Positions 17,102 to 26,827 are shown, counted from the first letter of the stretch. The stretch is DNA of 64,000 nucleotides from Desulfoluna butyratoxydans (GCF_900699765.1 NZ_CAADHO010000001.1:310001-374000); one strand, 5' to 3'. The notes: generated from the letters alone by a model not told the origin. Program-made: numbers and translations.

Positions 17102-19030
17102 TTACCTCCCCACTTCCACAAACCGCCGCCTCGACCCCTTCAGAAGGGTCAGGGCCTTGTCTGCATCACCACTCCCGTCAAAGGAGGTGGTTCCGGTAAC
17201 ACCGGGGTAGGCGTTCACCCCCAAAAGGGCGTCACGGACCGCACCACGGGATATGGGCGCCTCATCCAGAAGGGTTTCCAGCACCAGGGAAGCCGAGTCA
17301 AAGGCCACGGCCTCAATGTAATCAGGGGTACGTCCGTAGGCGCCCTTGAAGGCCCTCACAAACCCTTTGACCTTGGGGTCACGGCTCCGCGCGTAAAAGC
17401 CGTCGGGAATGATGCTGTTCCCGAGGTGGCCGGACACCCCCTTTCTCAGGTCGGTATTGTGCCAGAGGTTCGTGCCCAGGGTATACACACCCCCCAAGTC
17501 ATGGAAAGCAAGCTGGGGAAGGATCATCTCAAGGTTCTTGCGCCCGTCCGGGATAAAGATCGCCTCAAAATCCACCACCTGGCCCGAACCTTTGGCATCC
17601 TCGGGCAACACACGCCCCCAGGCCTGCATGCCGGTGGGCACCTCGGGCTTGGCGTACCAGAGCCCGGTCAGCTTCTTGATGGCCCGTGAAAAATCAACGG
17701 TGCCGGCCGCGTAGGCCTCCACCCCGCGAATCTCTCCTCCGTAGCGCTCCACTTCATCCCAGAACAGGTTCATGAAATCCCGGCCATAGGGTTCATCGGG
17801 GTAGAGGATCACAAAATCGTTTAAGCCCAGCACCTCAAAGGCATAGGAGACCACGGAGCGAACCTGCATCCTGGGGGTCATGAAATTCCTGAAAATAAAG
17901 TCGCCGGAGGCCGTGATCCCGTCCTTGCCCGTCATGGTCATGAGGGGAATCCCCCTGAGCTGGGCTTCGGCCGCGGCGCTCTCCACGTTGCCCACCGGCC
18001 CGATGATGGCGGCAGCCCCTGCCTCCACCAACTCGCGAACGGCCTGGCGCGTCGTCTCGTCATCGGAGCCCGTATCCCGGAAAATCAACTGAGCATCCCG
18101 ATACCGTTCGTCGGCGGCCAGGACTTGAAAGGCAAGCTCGATCCCTTCCCTTGCCTGGCGCCCGTACTCTGCATACCGGCCCGTAAAGGGCAACAGGCAC
18201 CCCAGTGTCCTGGAATTAAAATGGGTCTGGCTGAGGGCCTCCCGAAAGGCCACCACCTCATCGCGAACCGGGTGCTCTGTGTAAAGGCTCAAAAACTCCA
18301 CCGCACCCCGGAGGGCCTCGTCCCCCTGACCTTCATCGGCAAGGGCCCGCATGCGCCTCAGAAGCAGGTACCCCCGCTTCTCCTTGTCGTGAACCCGAGA
18401 AAGCATCTCCAGGGTTTCCGAAAGGGTCAGGTTCACCACGGTCTGCCGGAGACGGACCGTCACCCCCCTGCGCTCGGCGGGGTGGGCCAGCTCACACGCC
18501 TTAAAATAGGCGCCCACGGCGTCCACGGTGTCCCCCAAAGCCAGATAGGCATCCCCCATGACAGCGTATTTTCGCATCAGGTAATCCGACGGGGAGAGGG
18601 TATCGGGAATGGCCGCACCCTTTCGAATCGTGCCGGGAAAATCCCCCCGGCGATAGGACAGAATCATGGACTCCACCAGGGCCACGGGCACAAGGGGGCT
18701 ATCCGGATAGACCTCGGCCACCCGGGCCAGGGCGGCATCGGCCTTGCCGTAGGCACCGGTAAGGCCGTAGATCATCCCCTGTTTCAGCAGGGCCGCCGCG
18801 GCCACGTGGCTGTCGGGATATCGTCCCACCACGTCGGCGTACATCTCCAGCGCCCGGTCGTATCTCCGCGCGCCAAAAGCCTCTTCCGCACGGACAAAGA
18901 GCTGCTCATCTTCCGGCAGGACCCGCTCCGGGCCATACCCTTTTTGCCCGCAACCGACCAAACACAGAAAAAGCACCAGAAAAAACAGTGCCCGGGCCCC
19001 TTTTTTTATCATCGGGTTCTTTATCGCCAT
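17102..19030 (-). CDS. Lipoprotein with TPR region and periplasmic-binding domain, LpoA-like
   Basis: The product has a signal peptide with lipobox LVGC (Cys near residue 27). A region of tetratricopeptide-like helices (AEEAFGARRYDRALEMYADVV and following, to about 250) precedes a type I periplasmic-binding fold (GCLLPFTGRYAEYGRQAREGIELA, residues 280-640, resembling branched-chain amino-acid receptors). This architecture matches penicillin-binding-protein activator LpoA-type proteins and related ABC-receptor-like lipoproteins. The role in peptidoglycan synthesis is inferred from architecture only. Start uncertain between codon 1 and the Met at codon 7. miaA lies just upstream on the same strand. 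Confidence 0.78.
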   Translation of the reverse strand: MAIKNPMIKKGARALFFLVLFLCLVGCGQKGYGPERVLPEDEQLFVRAEEAFGARRYDRALEMYADVVGRYPDSHVAAAALLKQGMIYGLTGAYGKADAALARVAEVYPDSPLVPVALVESMILSYRRGDFPGTIRKGAAIPDTLSPSDYLMRKYAVMGDAYLALGDTVDAVGAYFKACELAHPAERRGVTVRLRQTVVNLTLSETLEMLSRVHDKEKRGYLLLRRMRALADEGQGDEALRGAVEFLSLYTEHPVRDEVVAFREALSQTHFNSRTLGCLLPFTGRYAEYGRQAREGIELAFQVLAADERYRDAQLIFRDTGSDDETTRQAVRELVEAGAAAIIGPVGNVESAAAEAQLRGIPLMTMTGKDGITASGDFIFRNFMTPRMQVRSVVSYAFEVLGLNDFVILYPDEPYGRDFMNLFWDEVERYGGEIRGVEAYAAGTVDFSRAIKKLTGLWYAKPEVPTGMQAWGRVLPEDAKGSGQVVDFEAIFIPDGRKNLEMILPQLAFHDLGGVYTLGTNLWHNTDLRKGVSGHLGNSIIPDGFYARSRDPKVKGFVRAFKGAYGRTPDYIEAVAFDSASLVLETLLDEAPISRGAVRDALLGVNAYPGVTGTTSFDGSGDADKALTLLKGSRRRFVEVGR

Positions 19031-19061
19031 ACCCTTTGGCCATCCTTAATATAGTGGGTTG

Positions 19062-19976
19062 TCATGCAATGAACGATTCCACGGCCGCAAAAAGACCTTC
19101 GGTGTCCCCGGGGTCCAGCCAGATCATGTCGGGGTCGGCCCGGAACCAGGTGAGCTGTCGCTTGGCAAACCGCCGCGTGTCCCGTTTCAGGAGCCTGACG
19201 GTTTCCTCCCAGGGCACGCCGTCCTCCAGGTGCTCCACCATGTGCCGGTACCCGATGGAGCCCATGGGCTTAAGATTCCGGTGGTAGCCACGGGCAAGGA
19301 GTCCTTTGACCTCGTCCAGGAGGCCTTCGGCCACCATCAGGTCCACGCGCCGGTTGATGCGGTCGTAGAGGATCTCCCGATCTGCAAAGAGACAGACCTT
19401 GAGGGCATCGTAGCGGGCCTGGGCAAAGGCGTGCTCGGCGTGATGAGCGCTGAAGGGCTTGCCCGTGGCCTCGAAAACCGAAAGGGCGCGGACAATGCGC
19501 AACGGATCGTTTTCGCTGATCTTTTCAGCATACGCCGGATCCACCTGAGCCAATCGGGCATAAAGGGGAGCCAGCCCCGTGGCTTCCGCCTCGGCCGTGA
19601 GCCTCTCGGTGATGACGGGATCCGAAGGGATCGCCTCCGAGAGACCGTGAACCAGAGCTTTGACATAGAGCCCGGTACCGCCGGCCACCACGGGCAGCAC
19701 GCCGTCATCACACAGGGTGCCGATGACCTTGTCGGCCTGGGACGCAAAAAGGGCGGCGTCGTAGGGTTCATCAGGATCCACCACGTCAATCATGTGATGA
19801 ACGGCCTGACGCTGCTCTTCTTCGGTGGGTTTGGCCGTGCCGATGTCCATCTGCCGATAAACCTGCATGGAATCCGCCCCGACCACTTCCCCGGAAAACC
19901 GCCTGCAAACCTCTATGGCCGCAGAGGTTTTTCCTACACCGGTGGGTCCACATATCACAACAATTTTTCTATTCAT
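19062..19976 (-). CDS. miaA: tRNA dimethylallyltransferase MiaA
   Basis: MiaA transfers a dimethylallyl group to A37 of tRNAs that read UNN codons. The 304-residue protein has the P-loop GPTGVGKT at residues 10-17, ADSMQVYRQMDIGTAKP near 34-50, and GGTGLYVKAL near 98. The C-terminal TRRFAKRQLTWFR segment is typical. It ends 31 nt before the LpoA-like gene on the same strand. The ribosome-binding site is weak. Confidence 0.95.
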   Translation of the reverse strand: MNRKIVVICGPTGVGKTSAAIEVCRRFSGEVVGADSMQVYRQMDIGTAKPTEEEQRQAVHHMIDVVDPDEPYDAALFASQADKVIGTLCDDGVLPVVAGGTGLYVKALVHGLSEAIPSDPVITERLTAEAEATGLAPLYARLAQVDPAYAEKISENDPLRIVRALSVFEATGKPFSAHHAEHAFAQARYDALKVCLFADREILYDRINRRVDLMVAEGLLDEVKGLLARGYHRNLKPMGSIGYRHMVEHLEDGVPWEETVRLLKRDTRRFAKRQLTWFRADPDMIWLDPGDTEGLFAAVESFIA

Positions 19977-20094
19977 ACCAGTAAATAATGTAAACGAGCC
20001 TAAACGGATTCACTCCGGTTTTTCCGGGTGTCCACCATTGAACAGCCGCACGGATACCGGACATTTAGTCCCTTAATATATAAATATAATTCTA

Positions 20095-20123
20095 TTGACA
20101 ACACCCAATATAGCGGGTAGTAA
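20095..20123 (+). promoter_or_regulatory. Candidate sigma-70 promoter of the hdrA cluster
   Basis: TTGACA at 20095-20100 and TAGTAA at 20118-20123 are separated by 17 nt, about 170 nt before hdrA. The surrounding 19980-20120 spacer is AT-rich. The rest of the miaA-hdrA gap contains no supported gene. Confidence 0.5.
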
Positions 20124-20294
20124 GTGTATTTGCTCATTTTATCTTTAATATAAGGTAAGATAGCTGCGAGCCAGCGCGCTCGCTGACTCTGGAAATATAA
20201 CTTTTCAGGTTTATTTGGAATATTCTGTAACACTGCAAGGCCGTTCTCAGCGATTTGAATGCGCCTGCGCACCATTCAACAGGAGAAAGAAGCC

Positions 20295-23200
20295 ATGTCT
20301 AAGGATGTAATCGGATCCGTGATGGTCGTCGGGGGGGGTATCGCCGGTATGCAAACTGCCCTGGATCTGGCCGATTCAGGTTATTACGTATACCTGGTCG
20401 AAAAAGGGGCCTCCATTGGCGGTGTCATGTCCCAGCTGGACAAGACTTTTCCGACCAACGACTGTGCAATGTGAATTATCTCACCTAAACTGGTCGAGGT
20501 CGGCCGGCATCTGAACATTGAGTTAAAAACCCTTTCTGACGTGATCGACATCCAGGGCGAGGCAGGTAACTTTGAGGTTACCCTCAACGAGAGACCCCGA
20601 TACGTGGACGAGTCCAAATGTATCGCCTGTGGTCTCTGTGCCGAGAAATGCCCCAAAAAGGTCACGGACCCTTACAACGCTAATCTGATCAAGCGAAAAG
20701 CCATCTACGTCGAGTATGATCAGGCCGTACCCCTTAAGTACGCCATTGATCCCGACACCTGTCTCAAGCTTACCAAAGACAGGTGCGGAAACTGCGAGAA
20801 GGTCTGCCCCACCGGCGCCATCGATTACACGATGACCGCCAAGGAGACCACCCTCAACGTCGGCTCCGTGGTCCTGGCCACTGGCTTCAAGCCCTTTGAT
20901 CCTTCCGTTTTCGACACCTATCAGTACACCAAGTTTCCCAACGTTGTTACCTCTCTGGAATTCGAGCGTATCCTCTCTGCTTCAGGCCCCACCCAGGGTC
21001 ACCTGACCCGTCGGAGCAAGGACGGCGAAGAGCCCAAGAAGATCGCCTGGTTCCAGTGCATCGGTTCAAGGGACATCAACCGCTGCGACAACGGCCACTG
21101 CTCCAGCGTCTGCTGTATGTACGCCATCAAAGAAGCGGTCATGGCCAAGGAGCACAACGGGGACGATCTGGATTGCGCCATCTTCTTCATGGACATGCGT
21201 ACTCCGGGCAAGGACTTCGAAGAGTACTACGAGAAGAGCAAGGACCGTGGTATCCGCTTTGTCCGCAGCCGCGTCCACACCATCAACCCCATTCCTGAAA
21301 CCGATGACCTGGAAGTACGCTACGTCACCGAAGACGGCACCATCAAAACCGAAGTCTTCGGCATGATCGTCCTCTCCATCGGTCTCGAGGCGGCTCCGGA
21401 AACCGTGGAACTGGCCAAGAAGCTGGACATTGAGCTTACCCCCAGCAACTTTGCTGCCACCTCCGCCTTCAACCCCGTGGCCACAAGCCGTGAGGGTATC
21501 TACGTCTGCGGCGCCTTCCAGGGCCCCAAAGACATTCCCGAGTCCATCGTGGACGCCAGTGCGGCAGCTGCCGCGGCCGGCGAGTCCATCGCCTCGGCAC
21601 GAAACACCGTGACCAAGGAAGCCGAGACGGTACCCCAGCTCGACGTGGGCGGCGAACGTCCCAAGATCGGCGTCTTCGTCTGCTCCTGCGGTACCAACAT
21701 CGCAGGCACCGTGGACGTGGAGGCTGTCTCCGAGTACGCCAAGTCCCTCCCCTACGTGGAGTTCGTGGCCAACAACCTCTTCTCCTGTTCCCAGGATACT
21801 CAGGACAAGATTGCTGAGACCATCAAGGAGAAGGGCCTCAACCGCGTTGTGGTTGCCGCCTGTACGCCCAAGACCCACGAAGGCCTCTTCCAGGAGACCC
21901 TCCTGGCTGCCGGCCTCAACAAGTACCTCTTCGAGATGACCAACATCCGTAACCAGGACTCCTGGGTACACAAGGATCAGCCGGAGATGGCCACCGAAAA
22001 AGCCAAGGACCTCATTCGCATGTCCGTGGCCAAGGTCGCCCTCTTCCAGCCCCTCGAAGAAGCCGAGCTCCAGGTCAACCAGACCGCCATGGTCCTCGGC
22101 GGGGGCCTTGCGGGCATCACCACTGCCCAGAGCCTCTCCCGTCAGGGATACGCCACCCACATCGTTGAGCGCGAAGACAAACTTGGCGGCAACGCCAACC
22201 GCCTCTACCGCACCGCCTCCGGCGAAAACGTGGCAGAGAAGCTGGTCGAGCTCATCGACGACGTGACCAAGGACGACAACATCACCGTTCACCTGAACAC
22301 CACCCTGGAAAACGTGGAAGGCTTCGTGGGCAACTTCGAATCCACCCTCGCTTCCAACGGAGCGGAGACCGTCCTGAAGCACGGGGTTGCCGTCATGGCC
22401 ACCGGGGCTCAGCCCTACACCCCCACAGAATACTCTTACGGCTCCAGCGACCGCATCGTCACCAGCCTTGAAATGGATGAAAAACTCAAGGCCGACGATC
22501 CGATTCTGAACACCGTGAATTCAGCCGTATTTATCCAGTGCGTCGGCTCCCGCGAGCCCGAGCGTCCCTTCTGCTCACGTGTCTGCTGTACCCACAGCAT
22601 CGACAACGCCCTGGAAATCAAACGCCGCAATCCCCTTGCCAACGTATACATCCTGTACCGCGACATCCGGACCTACGGCGAGCGCGAGCATCTCTACCGC
22701 GAAGCACGCGAAAAAGGCGTTATCTTCATCCGTTACGACGTGGACAACAAGCCCGTTGTCGCCGTCAACGGAGACAAGGTATCCATCAAGGCCGTCGATC
22801 ACGTTCTCCGGCGCGAAGTTGAGATCGAAGCAGACCTCCTCTCCCTGGCCACCGCCGTGGTGCCCTACCGGGATGAAAAGGTTGCCCAGTTCTTCAAGCT
22901 GCCCATGAACGACAACGGCTTCTTCGTGGAACGCCACGCCAAGCTCGGTCCCAGCGAGTTCGCAACCGACGGCGTCTTCCTCTGCGGCATGGCTCACTAT
23001 CCCAAGCCCATTGACGAAGCCATCGGCCAGGCCAAGGCAGCGGCATCCCGCGCCATCACCCTGCTGGCCCGTGAGACCATTCACACCAGCGGCCAGGTCG
23101 CCCATGTGAACCCCGCGCTCTGCAGCTCCTGCGGGATCTGTGTCAGCGTCTGCCCCTACTCCGCGCCTTCCTTCATGACCGAAGGCCGAGACGCAGGCAA

Positions 23201-23333
23201 GGCCCAGATCAACCCCGTACTCTGCAAGGGCTGCGGCCTCTGCGTCGGCTCCTGCCGATCCGGTGCCATTCGCCACAGGGGCTTTGATAACGACCAGATC
23301 ATGTCGCAGATCTTTGCCCTGAACGAAGCGTAA
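20295..23333 (+). CDS. hdrA: Tandem-fused HdrA-like flavoprotein, selenoprotein (Sec60)
   Basis: HdrA is the FAD subunit at which heterodisulfide-reductase-type complexes bifurcate electrons. The frame passes a TGA at 20472-20474; with Sec there, the protein has 1012 residues. Module 1 has an FAD motif ([14 protein letters not shown], about 14-27), TNDCAMU ending at Sec60, and ferredoxin cysteines near 109-119 and 156-171. Module 2 repeats the FAD fold from about residue 599 ([13 protein letters not shown]) and both modules have a CxGSR..VCC segment. The last 70 residues hold a 2[4Fe-4S] domain ([23 protein letters not shown]). Sec replaces a cysteine of the conserved NDCAMC motif. A hairpin with its loop 22 nt after the UGA supports recoding. 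The start follows CAGGAGAAAG. mvhD follows. Confidence 0.92.
20490..20507 (+). promoter_or_regulatory. Candidate SECIS hairpin of hdrA
   Basis: CTGGTC can pair with GGCCGG (six pairs, two of them G-U) around a GAGGTC loop. The loop starts 22 nt after the UGA, nearly the same spacing as in the two other recoded genes. Confidence 0.6.
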
Positions 23334-23360
23334 GGACAGATTCGCATTAAACCTGTTTGT

Positions 23361-23394
23361 CCCGCCCTTTCCGAGCGTGTTTCGAAGGGGCGGG
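23361..23394 (+). other. Intercistronic hairpin between hdrA and mvhD
   Basis: CCCGCCC pairs with GGGCGGG in the 83-nt gap. No T run follows, so it more likely protects mRNA or tunes expression ratios than terminates. Confidence 0.5.
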
Positions 23395-23416
23395 ATTCAA
23401 AGGAGACTAAATAAAA

Positions 23417-23848
23417 ATGGCTGAATTCGAACCGAAAATCGTCAGCTTTCTCTGTAACTGGTGCAGTTACGGAGCCGCTGACCTCGCAGGTGTGGGCAGA
23501 GCCCAGTACCCTGCCAACGTCCGCGTGATCCGGATCCCCTGTTCCGGTCGCATGAGCCCCAAATTCTTCCTGGCCGCCCTGCGCGAAGGAGCTGATGCCG
23601 TCTGGGTTTCCGGCTGACATCCCGGTGACTGCCATTACCTGGAAGGTAATTACTACGCACGTCGAAAGTTCGCCCTGATGAAAAACCTCATGGAGCACAT
23701 GGGCGTTGAACCCGGCCGCCTGCAGTTCTCCTGGATCTCGTCCGCCGAGTCCACCAAGTTCGTGGACGTGGTGACAAAGGTCACGGAATCCGTCAAGGCC
23801 CTGGGTCCCAATACCAATTACGTGAAAAAGAGCGCGGCGAAGGGTTAA
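23417..23848 (+). CDS. mvhD: MvhD/FlxD-type [2Fe-2S] electron-transfer subunit, selenoprotein (Sec67)
   Basis: MvhD-type proteins pass electrons from a hydrogenase or NADH module to HdrA. The frame from 23417 meets TGA at 23615-23617 and continues to TAA at 23846, giving 143 residues with Sec67 in VSGUHPGDCHY, where homologues have GCHPGDCHY. The N-terminal [13 protein letters not shown] and IPCSGRM are family motifs. A perfect 6-bp hairpin (ATTACC/GGTAAT) lies 16 nt after the UGA. AGGAG upstream supports the start. Sec at this site is known in VhuD- and BamF-like proteins. The next gene begins 3 nt after the stop. Confidence 0.93.
23634..23650 (+). promoter_or_regulatory. Candidate SECIS hairpin of mvhD
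   Basis: ATTACC and GGTAAT form a perfect stem with loop TGGAA; the loop starts 23 nt after the UGA and contains GG, as expected for bacterial SECIS elements. Confidence 0.7.
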
Positions 23849-23851
23849 GCC

Positions 23852-24703
23852 ATGGAATCATACATCGGAAAAATCAAAGAGATATCGGAAAGGCTCTTGA
23901 ACGACGGCACCGTCGAGTGCGTTGTTGGATTCCGTAAAGGAACCGTGGCCAACACCAACGAGCCCTGCATGATCACCAAAGCCGAGGACGCCAAAGACCT
24001 TGTCTGGGATGCAAACTGCCGTCTGAACCTGGCCAACTACATCACCGGCCGTACGGAAAAGATTGCCATCGTCGCCAAGGGATGTGACTCTCGCAACATC
24101 GTCAACCACATCATCGAAAACAAGATCTCCCGCGATCAGCTTGTGATCATCGGTGTGCCCTGCAAAGGGATGGTAGACAAGAACAACCCCGAGCAGCTTC
24201 AGGCCAACTGCGCCACCTGTCTCCACAGAAACCCCGTCATCTACGACGAACTCTGTGCAGACCTCGTGGAAGAGCAGAAGGACGTGGACCGTTACGAAGA
24301 CGTCCGCAAGGTTGAAGCCATGGACACCCAGGAGAAATGGGCCTTCTTCGAAGAGCTCCTCTCCGGCTGCACCCGCTGCTACGCGTGCAAGAACGCATGC
24401 CCCTTGTGCTACTGCCCCACCTGCTTCGTGGATGAGTCCCGACCCCAGTGGGTAGGCAAAGGAACCGATCCCATCGATATTCGTACCTACCACTTCCTGA
24501 GGGCCTACCACTGTGCCGGCCGCTGCACCGACTGCGGCGCCTGCGAAGCGGCCTGCCCCCAGAACATCAAGGTGCGCAACTTCACCAAGAAGCTCGAAAA
24601 AGACTGCTACGAGCTCTACGGTTGGGAAGCGGGACTTACCGTCGACCAGCGTCCGCCGCTGGACAGCTTCAAGCTGGACGATCCCGAAAAATTCATCATG
24701 TAA
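23852..24703 (+). CDS. Iron-sulfur subunit of the Hdr/Flx-type cluster (FlxC-like)
   Basis: The 283-residue protein has an N-terminal domain with isolated cysteines (AKGCDSRNIV, GVPCKGMV, NCATCLHRNP) resembling the F420-hydrogenase beta-subunit family. A C-terminal ferredoxin region follows, with CTRCYACKNACPLCYCPTC and CTDCGACEAACPQN, enough for two [4Fe-4S] clusters and possibly more. It lies 3 nt after mvhD and 68 nt before the next Fe-S gene. It probably wires electrons between the NAD(P)H-binding subunit and MvhD-HdrA. FlxC is the closest role I can name; an exact family was not confirmed. Confidence 0.75.
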   Translation: MESYIGKIKEISERLLNDGTVECVVGFRKGTVANTNEPCMITKAEDAKDLVWDANCRLNLANYITGRTEKIAIVAKGCDSRNIVNHIIENKISRDQLVIIGVPCKGMVDKNNPEQLQANCATCLHRNPVIYDELCADLVEEQKDVDRYEDVRKVEAMDTQEKWAFFEELLSGCTRCYACKNACPLCYCPTCFVDESRPQWVGKGTDPIDIRTYHFLRAYHCAGRCTDCGACEAACPQNIKVRNFTKKLEKDCYELYGWEAGLTVDQRPPLDSFKLDDPEKFIM

Positions 24704-24771
24704 TCCCGTTCGCCTCTCTTGTGTTATCTGAACTGAGCGAATGAACCATCATATGAACAAGGGCAAATATC

Positions 24772-25812
24772 ATGAAGGTCATCAAAATTGATAAAAATAC
24801 ATGGGCCGGCGGGATTGACAGCCTGAGAAGCGGTTACCGCCTCTTCGGCCCCGTGATGCAGGGTGATGCCCACGAATACAAGGAACTGACGAGTGACGAG
24901 ACGCCGGACATGGCGTACACCAACACCCGTCTCTCCCCCAAGTCCGTGGTCTTCCCCCAGTCCGAGCCGATGTTTACGTACAGCCTGGACGAGTCTGATC
25001 CGGAACACCACCTCCTCAAGGACGCCCCCAAGGATTACTCCCCCCGGGCCGTCATCGGGATGCGCCCCTGCGACGCCAAGGCCCTGGCCCTGGTCCGCAT
25101 GAACTTCGACACCGAAGACTACCGCGACCCCTTCTGGATGGACTCATACGAAGCCACCACCTTTGTGGGCCTGGCCTGTGACACCCCCTGCGACACCTGC
25201 TTCTGCACCAGCGCAGGATGCGGTCCCTACCACGAGGAGGGACTCGACATTCTCCTCTCCGACTGCGGCGATGCCTACGAGGCCAAAGCCCTGACGGAAA
25301 AAGGGGAGAAGCTCCTGGCAGCGGCCGGTTGGGCAGCCGAAGGCGATGCCTCTGTCTTCGAGCCCAAAAAAGCCGAAGCCGAAGCCAAGATCACCTGCAA
25401 GGTGGAGTCCTCCAAGCTTCGGGGCAAAAACAGCCTCGATCTCTACGATGCACCGTTCTGGAAAGAACTCTCCTTTGCATGCATCAACTGCGGGACCTGC
25501 ACCTACGCCTGCCCCACCTGCTGGTGTTTCGACATCCAGGACGAAAACAAGGGCAACGACGGCGTGCGCATGAGAAACTGGGACAGCTGCATGACCTCTC
25601 TGTTCACCCTGCACGGCTCCGGCCACAACCCCAGGGAACAGAAGCATCAGCGCTTCCGTCAGCGTTTCATGCACAAGCTCAAGTACTTTGTCGACAAGTA
25701 CGACAAGGGCCTGATGTGCGTGGGCTGCGGCCGCTGCGTTCAGCAGTGCCCTGCCAACATTGATATCCGCAGCATCTGTAACAAGATGAACGGTTACGAA
25801 GCCGCCAGCTAA
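24772..25812 (+). CDS. 4Fe-4S dicluster subunit, AsrA/FlxB-like
   Basis: The 346-residue protein resembles the A subunit of anaerobic sulfite reductase and the FlxB subunit of Flox complexes. An N-terminal domain of about 220 residues has GMRPCDAKAL and LACDTPCDTCFCTSAGCGP. A ferredoxin domain follows, with CINCGTCTYACPTCWCFD and CVGCGRCVQQCPANIDI. Such proteins mediate electron transfer between an FAD/NAD(P)H subunit and other Fe-S proteins. The FAD/NAD(P)H subunit gene starts 16 nt downstream, as in asrAB and flxBA pairs. No sulfite-reducing subunit (AsrC) is present, so a sulfite reductase is unlikely. Confidence 0.82.
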   Translation: MKVIKIDKNTWAGGIDSLRSGYRLFGPVMQGDAHEYKELTSDETPDMAYTNTRLSPKSVVFPQSEPMFTYSLDESDPEHHLLKDAPKDYSPRAVIGMRPCDAKALALVRMNFDTEDYRDPFWMDSYEATTFVGLACDTPCDTCFCTSAGCGPYHEEGLDILLSDCGDAYEAKALTEKGEKLLAAAGWAAEGDASVFEPKKAEAEAKITCKVESSKLRGKNSLDLYDAPFWKELSFACINCGTCTYACPTCWCFDIQDENKGNDGVRMRNWDSCMTSLFTLHGSGHNPREQKHQRFRQRFMHKLKYFVDKYDKGLMCVGCGRCVQQCPANIDIRSICNKMNGYEAAS

Positions 25813-25828
25813 AAAAAGGAGAAGACCT

Positions 25829-26677
25829 GTGCAGAATCCTTATAAGGCGTATCCCGTTCGCATTGACGACATTCAGGTTGCGACCGCGGATAAAACGCTC
25901 AGAACCTTTAAGTTTGTCTTTCTCAACCCGGAAGATGAAGAGAAATTTGCCTACAAGGTTGGACAGTTCGCAGAACTCTCCATCCCCGGTCAGGGTGAAA
26001 TCCCCATCGGCATCGCCTCCTCCCCTTCCGAGAAGGGCTTTGTCATGTTTACCGTGTTCCGTACCGGTAAAGTGACCGACCACCTTCACAACATGAAGGT
26101 AGGCGACATCATGGGCATCCGAGGCCCCCTGGGCAACTGGTATCCCATTGAGGACCTCGAAGGCAAAAACATCGTCATCATCGGCGCCGGTTTTGCCTTT
26201 ACCACCCTGCGTTCCACCATCAAGTACCTGCTCGAGCCCGAAAACCGCAAGCGCTTCGGTCGCCTCGATGTCATCTACGGTGCGCGGAACCCCGGCATGA
26301 TCCTTTATAAGGATGAGCTGGTGGAGTGGGAAAAACGGGACGACATCAACCTCAACCTCACCGTTGACGGCACCGATGATCCCGACTGGAAATACCACAC
26401 CGGTTTCGTGCCCACCATCACCGAAACCCAGGCGCCCCAGGCCGATGACGATACCTACGCCATCCTCTGCGGCCCCCCCATGATGCTGAAGTTTACCAAG
26501 CCTGTCCTGGACAAGCTTGGTTACAAACCTGATCACATCATCATGAGCCTCGAAAACCGAATGAAATGCGGCATCGGCATGTGCGGTCGCTGCAACATCG
26601 GTAAGGAGCTGGTCTGCAAAGACGGCCCCGTCTTCACCCTCGACAAGCTCAATGAGATGCCGGAAGAGGATCAGTAA
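25829..26677 (+). CDS. FAD/NAD(P)-binding subunit, AsrB/FlxA-like
   Basis: The 282-residue protein is of the ferredoxin-NADP reductase type. An FAD domain (GQFAELSIPG, GIASSPSE) is followed by NAD(P)-binding GAGFAFTTLRS near 115 and CGPPMMLKF near 215, and by a C-terminal [2Fe-2S] site (KCGIGMCGRCNIG plus a later VCKDGP). It should oxidise NADH or NADPH for the complex, or work in reverse. The start is GTG at 25829, with AAAGGAGAAG upstream. With the two Fe-S subunits, MvhD and HdrA it completes a Flox-like module lacking hdrB and hdrC. Confidence 0.85.
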   Translation: MQNPYKAYPVRIDDIQVATADKTLRTFKFVFLNPEDEEKFAYKVGQFAELSIPGQGEIPIGIASSPSEKGFVMFTVFRTGKVTDHLHNMKVGDIMGIRGPLGNWYPIEDLEGKNIVIIGAGFAFTTLRSTIKYLLEPENRKRFGRLDVIYGARNPGMILYKDELVEWEKRDDINLNLTVDGTDDPDWKYHTGFVPTITETQAPQADDDTYAILCGPPMMLKFTKPVLDKLGYKPDHIIMSLENRMKCGIGMCGRCNIGKELVCKDGPVFTLDKLNEMPEEDQ

Positions 26678-26694
26678 ACGAATATAGGCGGTTA

Positions 26695-26723
26695 AACCCG
26701 TAACATATTGTATGTTACGGGTT
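26695..26723 (+). promoter_or_regulatory. Perfect 13-bp inverted repeat before dsrC
   Basis: AACCCGTAACATA and TATGTTACGGGTT flank TTG. No T run follows, and its right arm overlaps the TTGACA of the putative dsrC promoter, so it could be an operator or a terminator-like barrier after the flx genes. Confidence 0.6.
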
Positions 26724-26750
26724 GACATTGCCCTTTCTTTACTGTATTTC
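26722..26750 (+). promoter_or_regulatory. Candidate dsrC promoter
   Basis: TTGACA at 26722-26727 and TATTTC at 26745-26750 with 17-nt spacing, 78 nt before dsrC. It would allow dsrC to be expressed more strongly than the upstream electron-transfer genes. Confidence 0.45.
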
Positions 26751-26827
26751 TTCTCTTCGAAGTGGACAGGACAAAATAAGGGATAAGCCTTTCAAATTGA
26801 TAATTCTCAACAGGAGGTTTTGATTCA

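Noticed and set aside
20000-20275. Minus-strand ORF of 91 codons between miaA and hdrA
   Set aside because: Lies over the candidate hdrA promoter region and lacks a ribosome-binding site or family resemblance.
20472-20474. hdrA as a pseudogene or two split genes because of the internal TGA
   Set aside because: The frame is intact on both sides, the UGA falls on a conserved Cys position of HdrA, and a SECIS-like hairpin follows. Sec decoding is the simpler explanation.
21066-22382. Minus-strand ORF of 438 codons inside hdrA
   Set aside because: Shadow of the GC-rich hdrA frame; low-complexity Gly/Val/Asp/His-rich composition and no ribosome-binding site.
20295-23848. Benzoyl-CoA reductase (Bam) complex
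   Set aside because: HdrA(Sec)-MvhD(Sec) resembles BamE-BamF, but no BamB or BamC catalytic subunits are present in the window.
24772-26677. Anaerobic sulfite reductase asrAB
   Set aside because: The two subunits resemble AsrA and AsrB, but there is no AsrC and the genes sit behind hdrA-mvhD, so a Flox-type role fits better.
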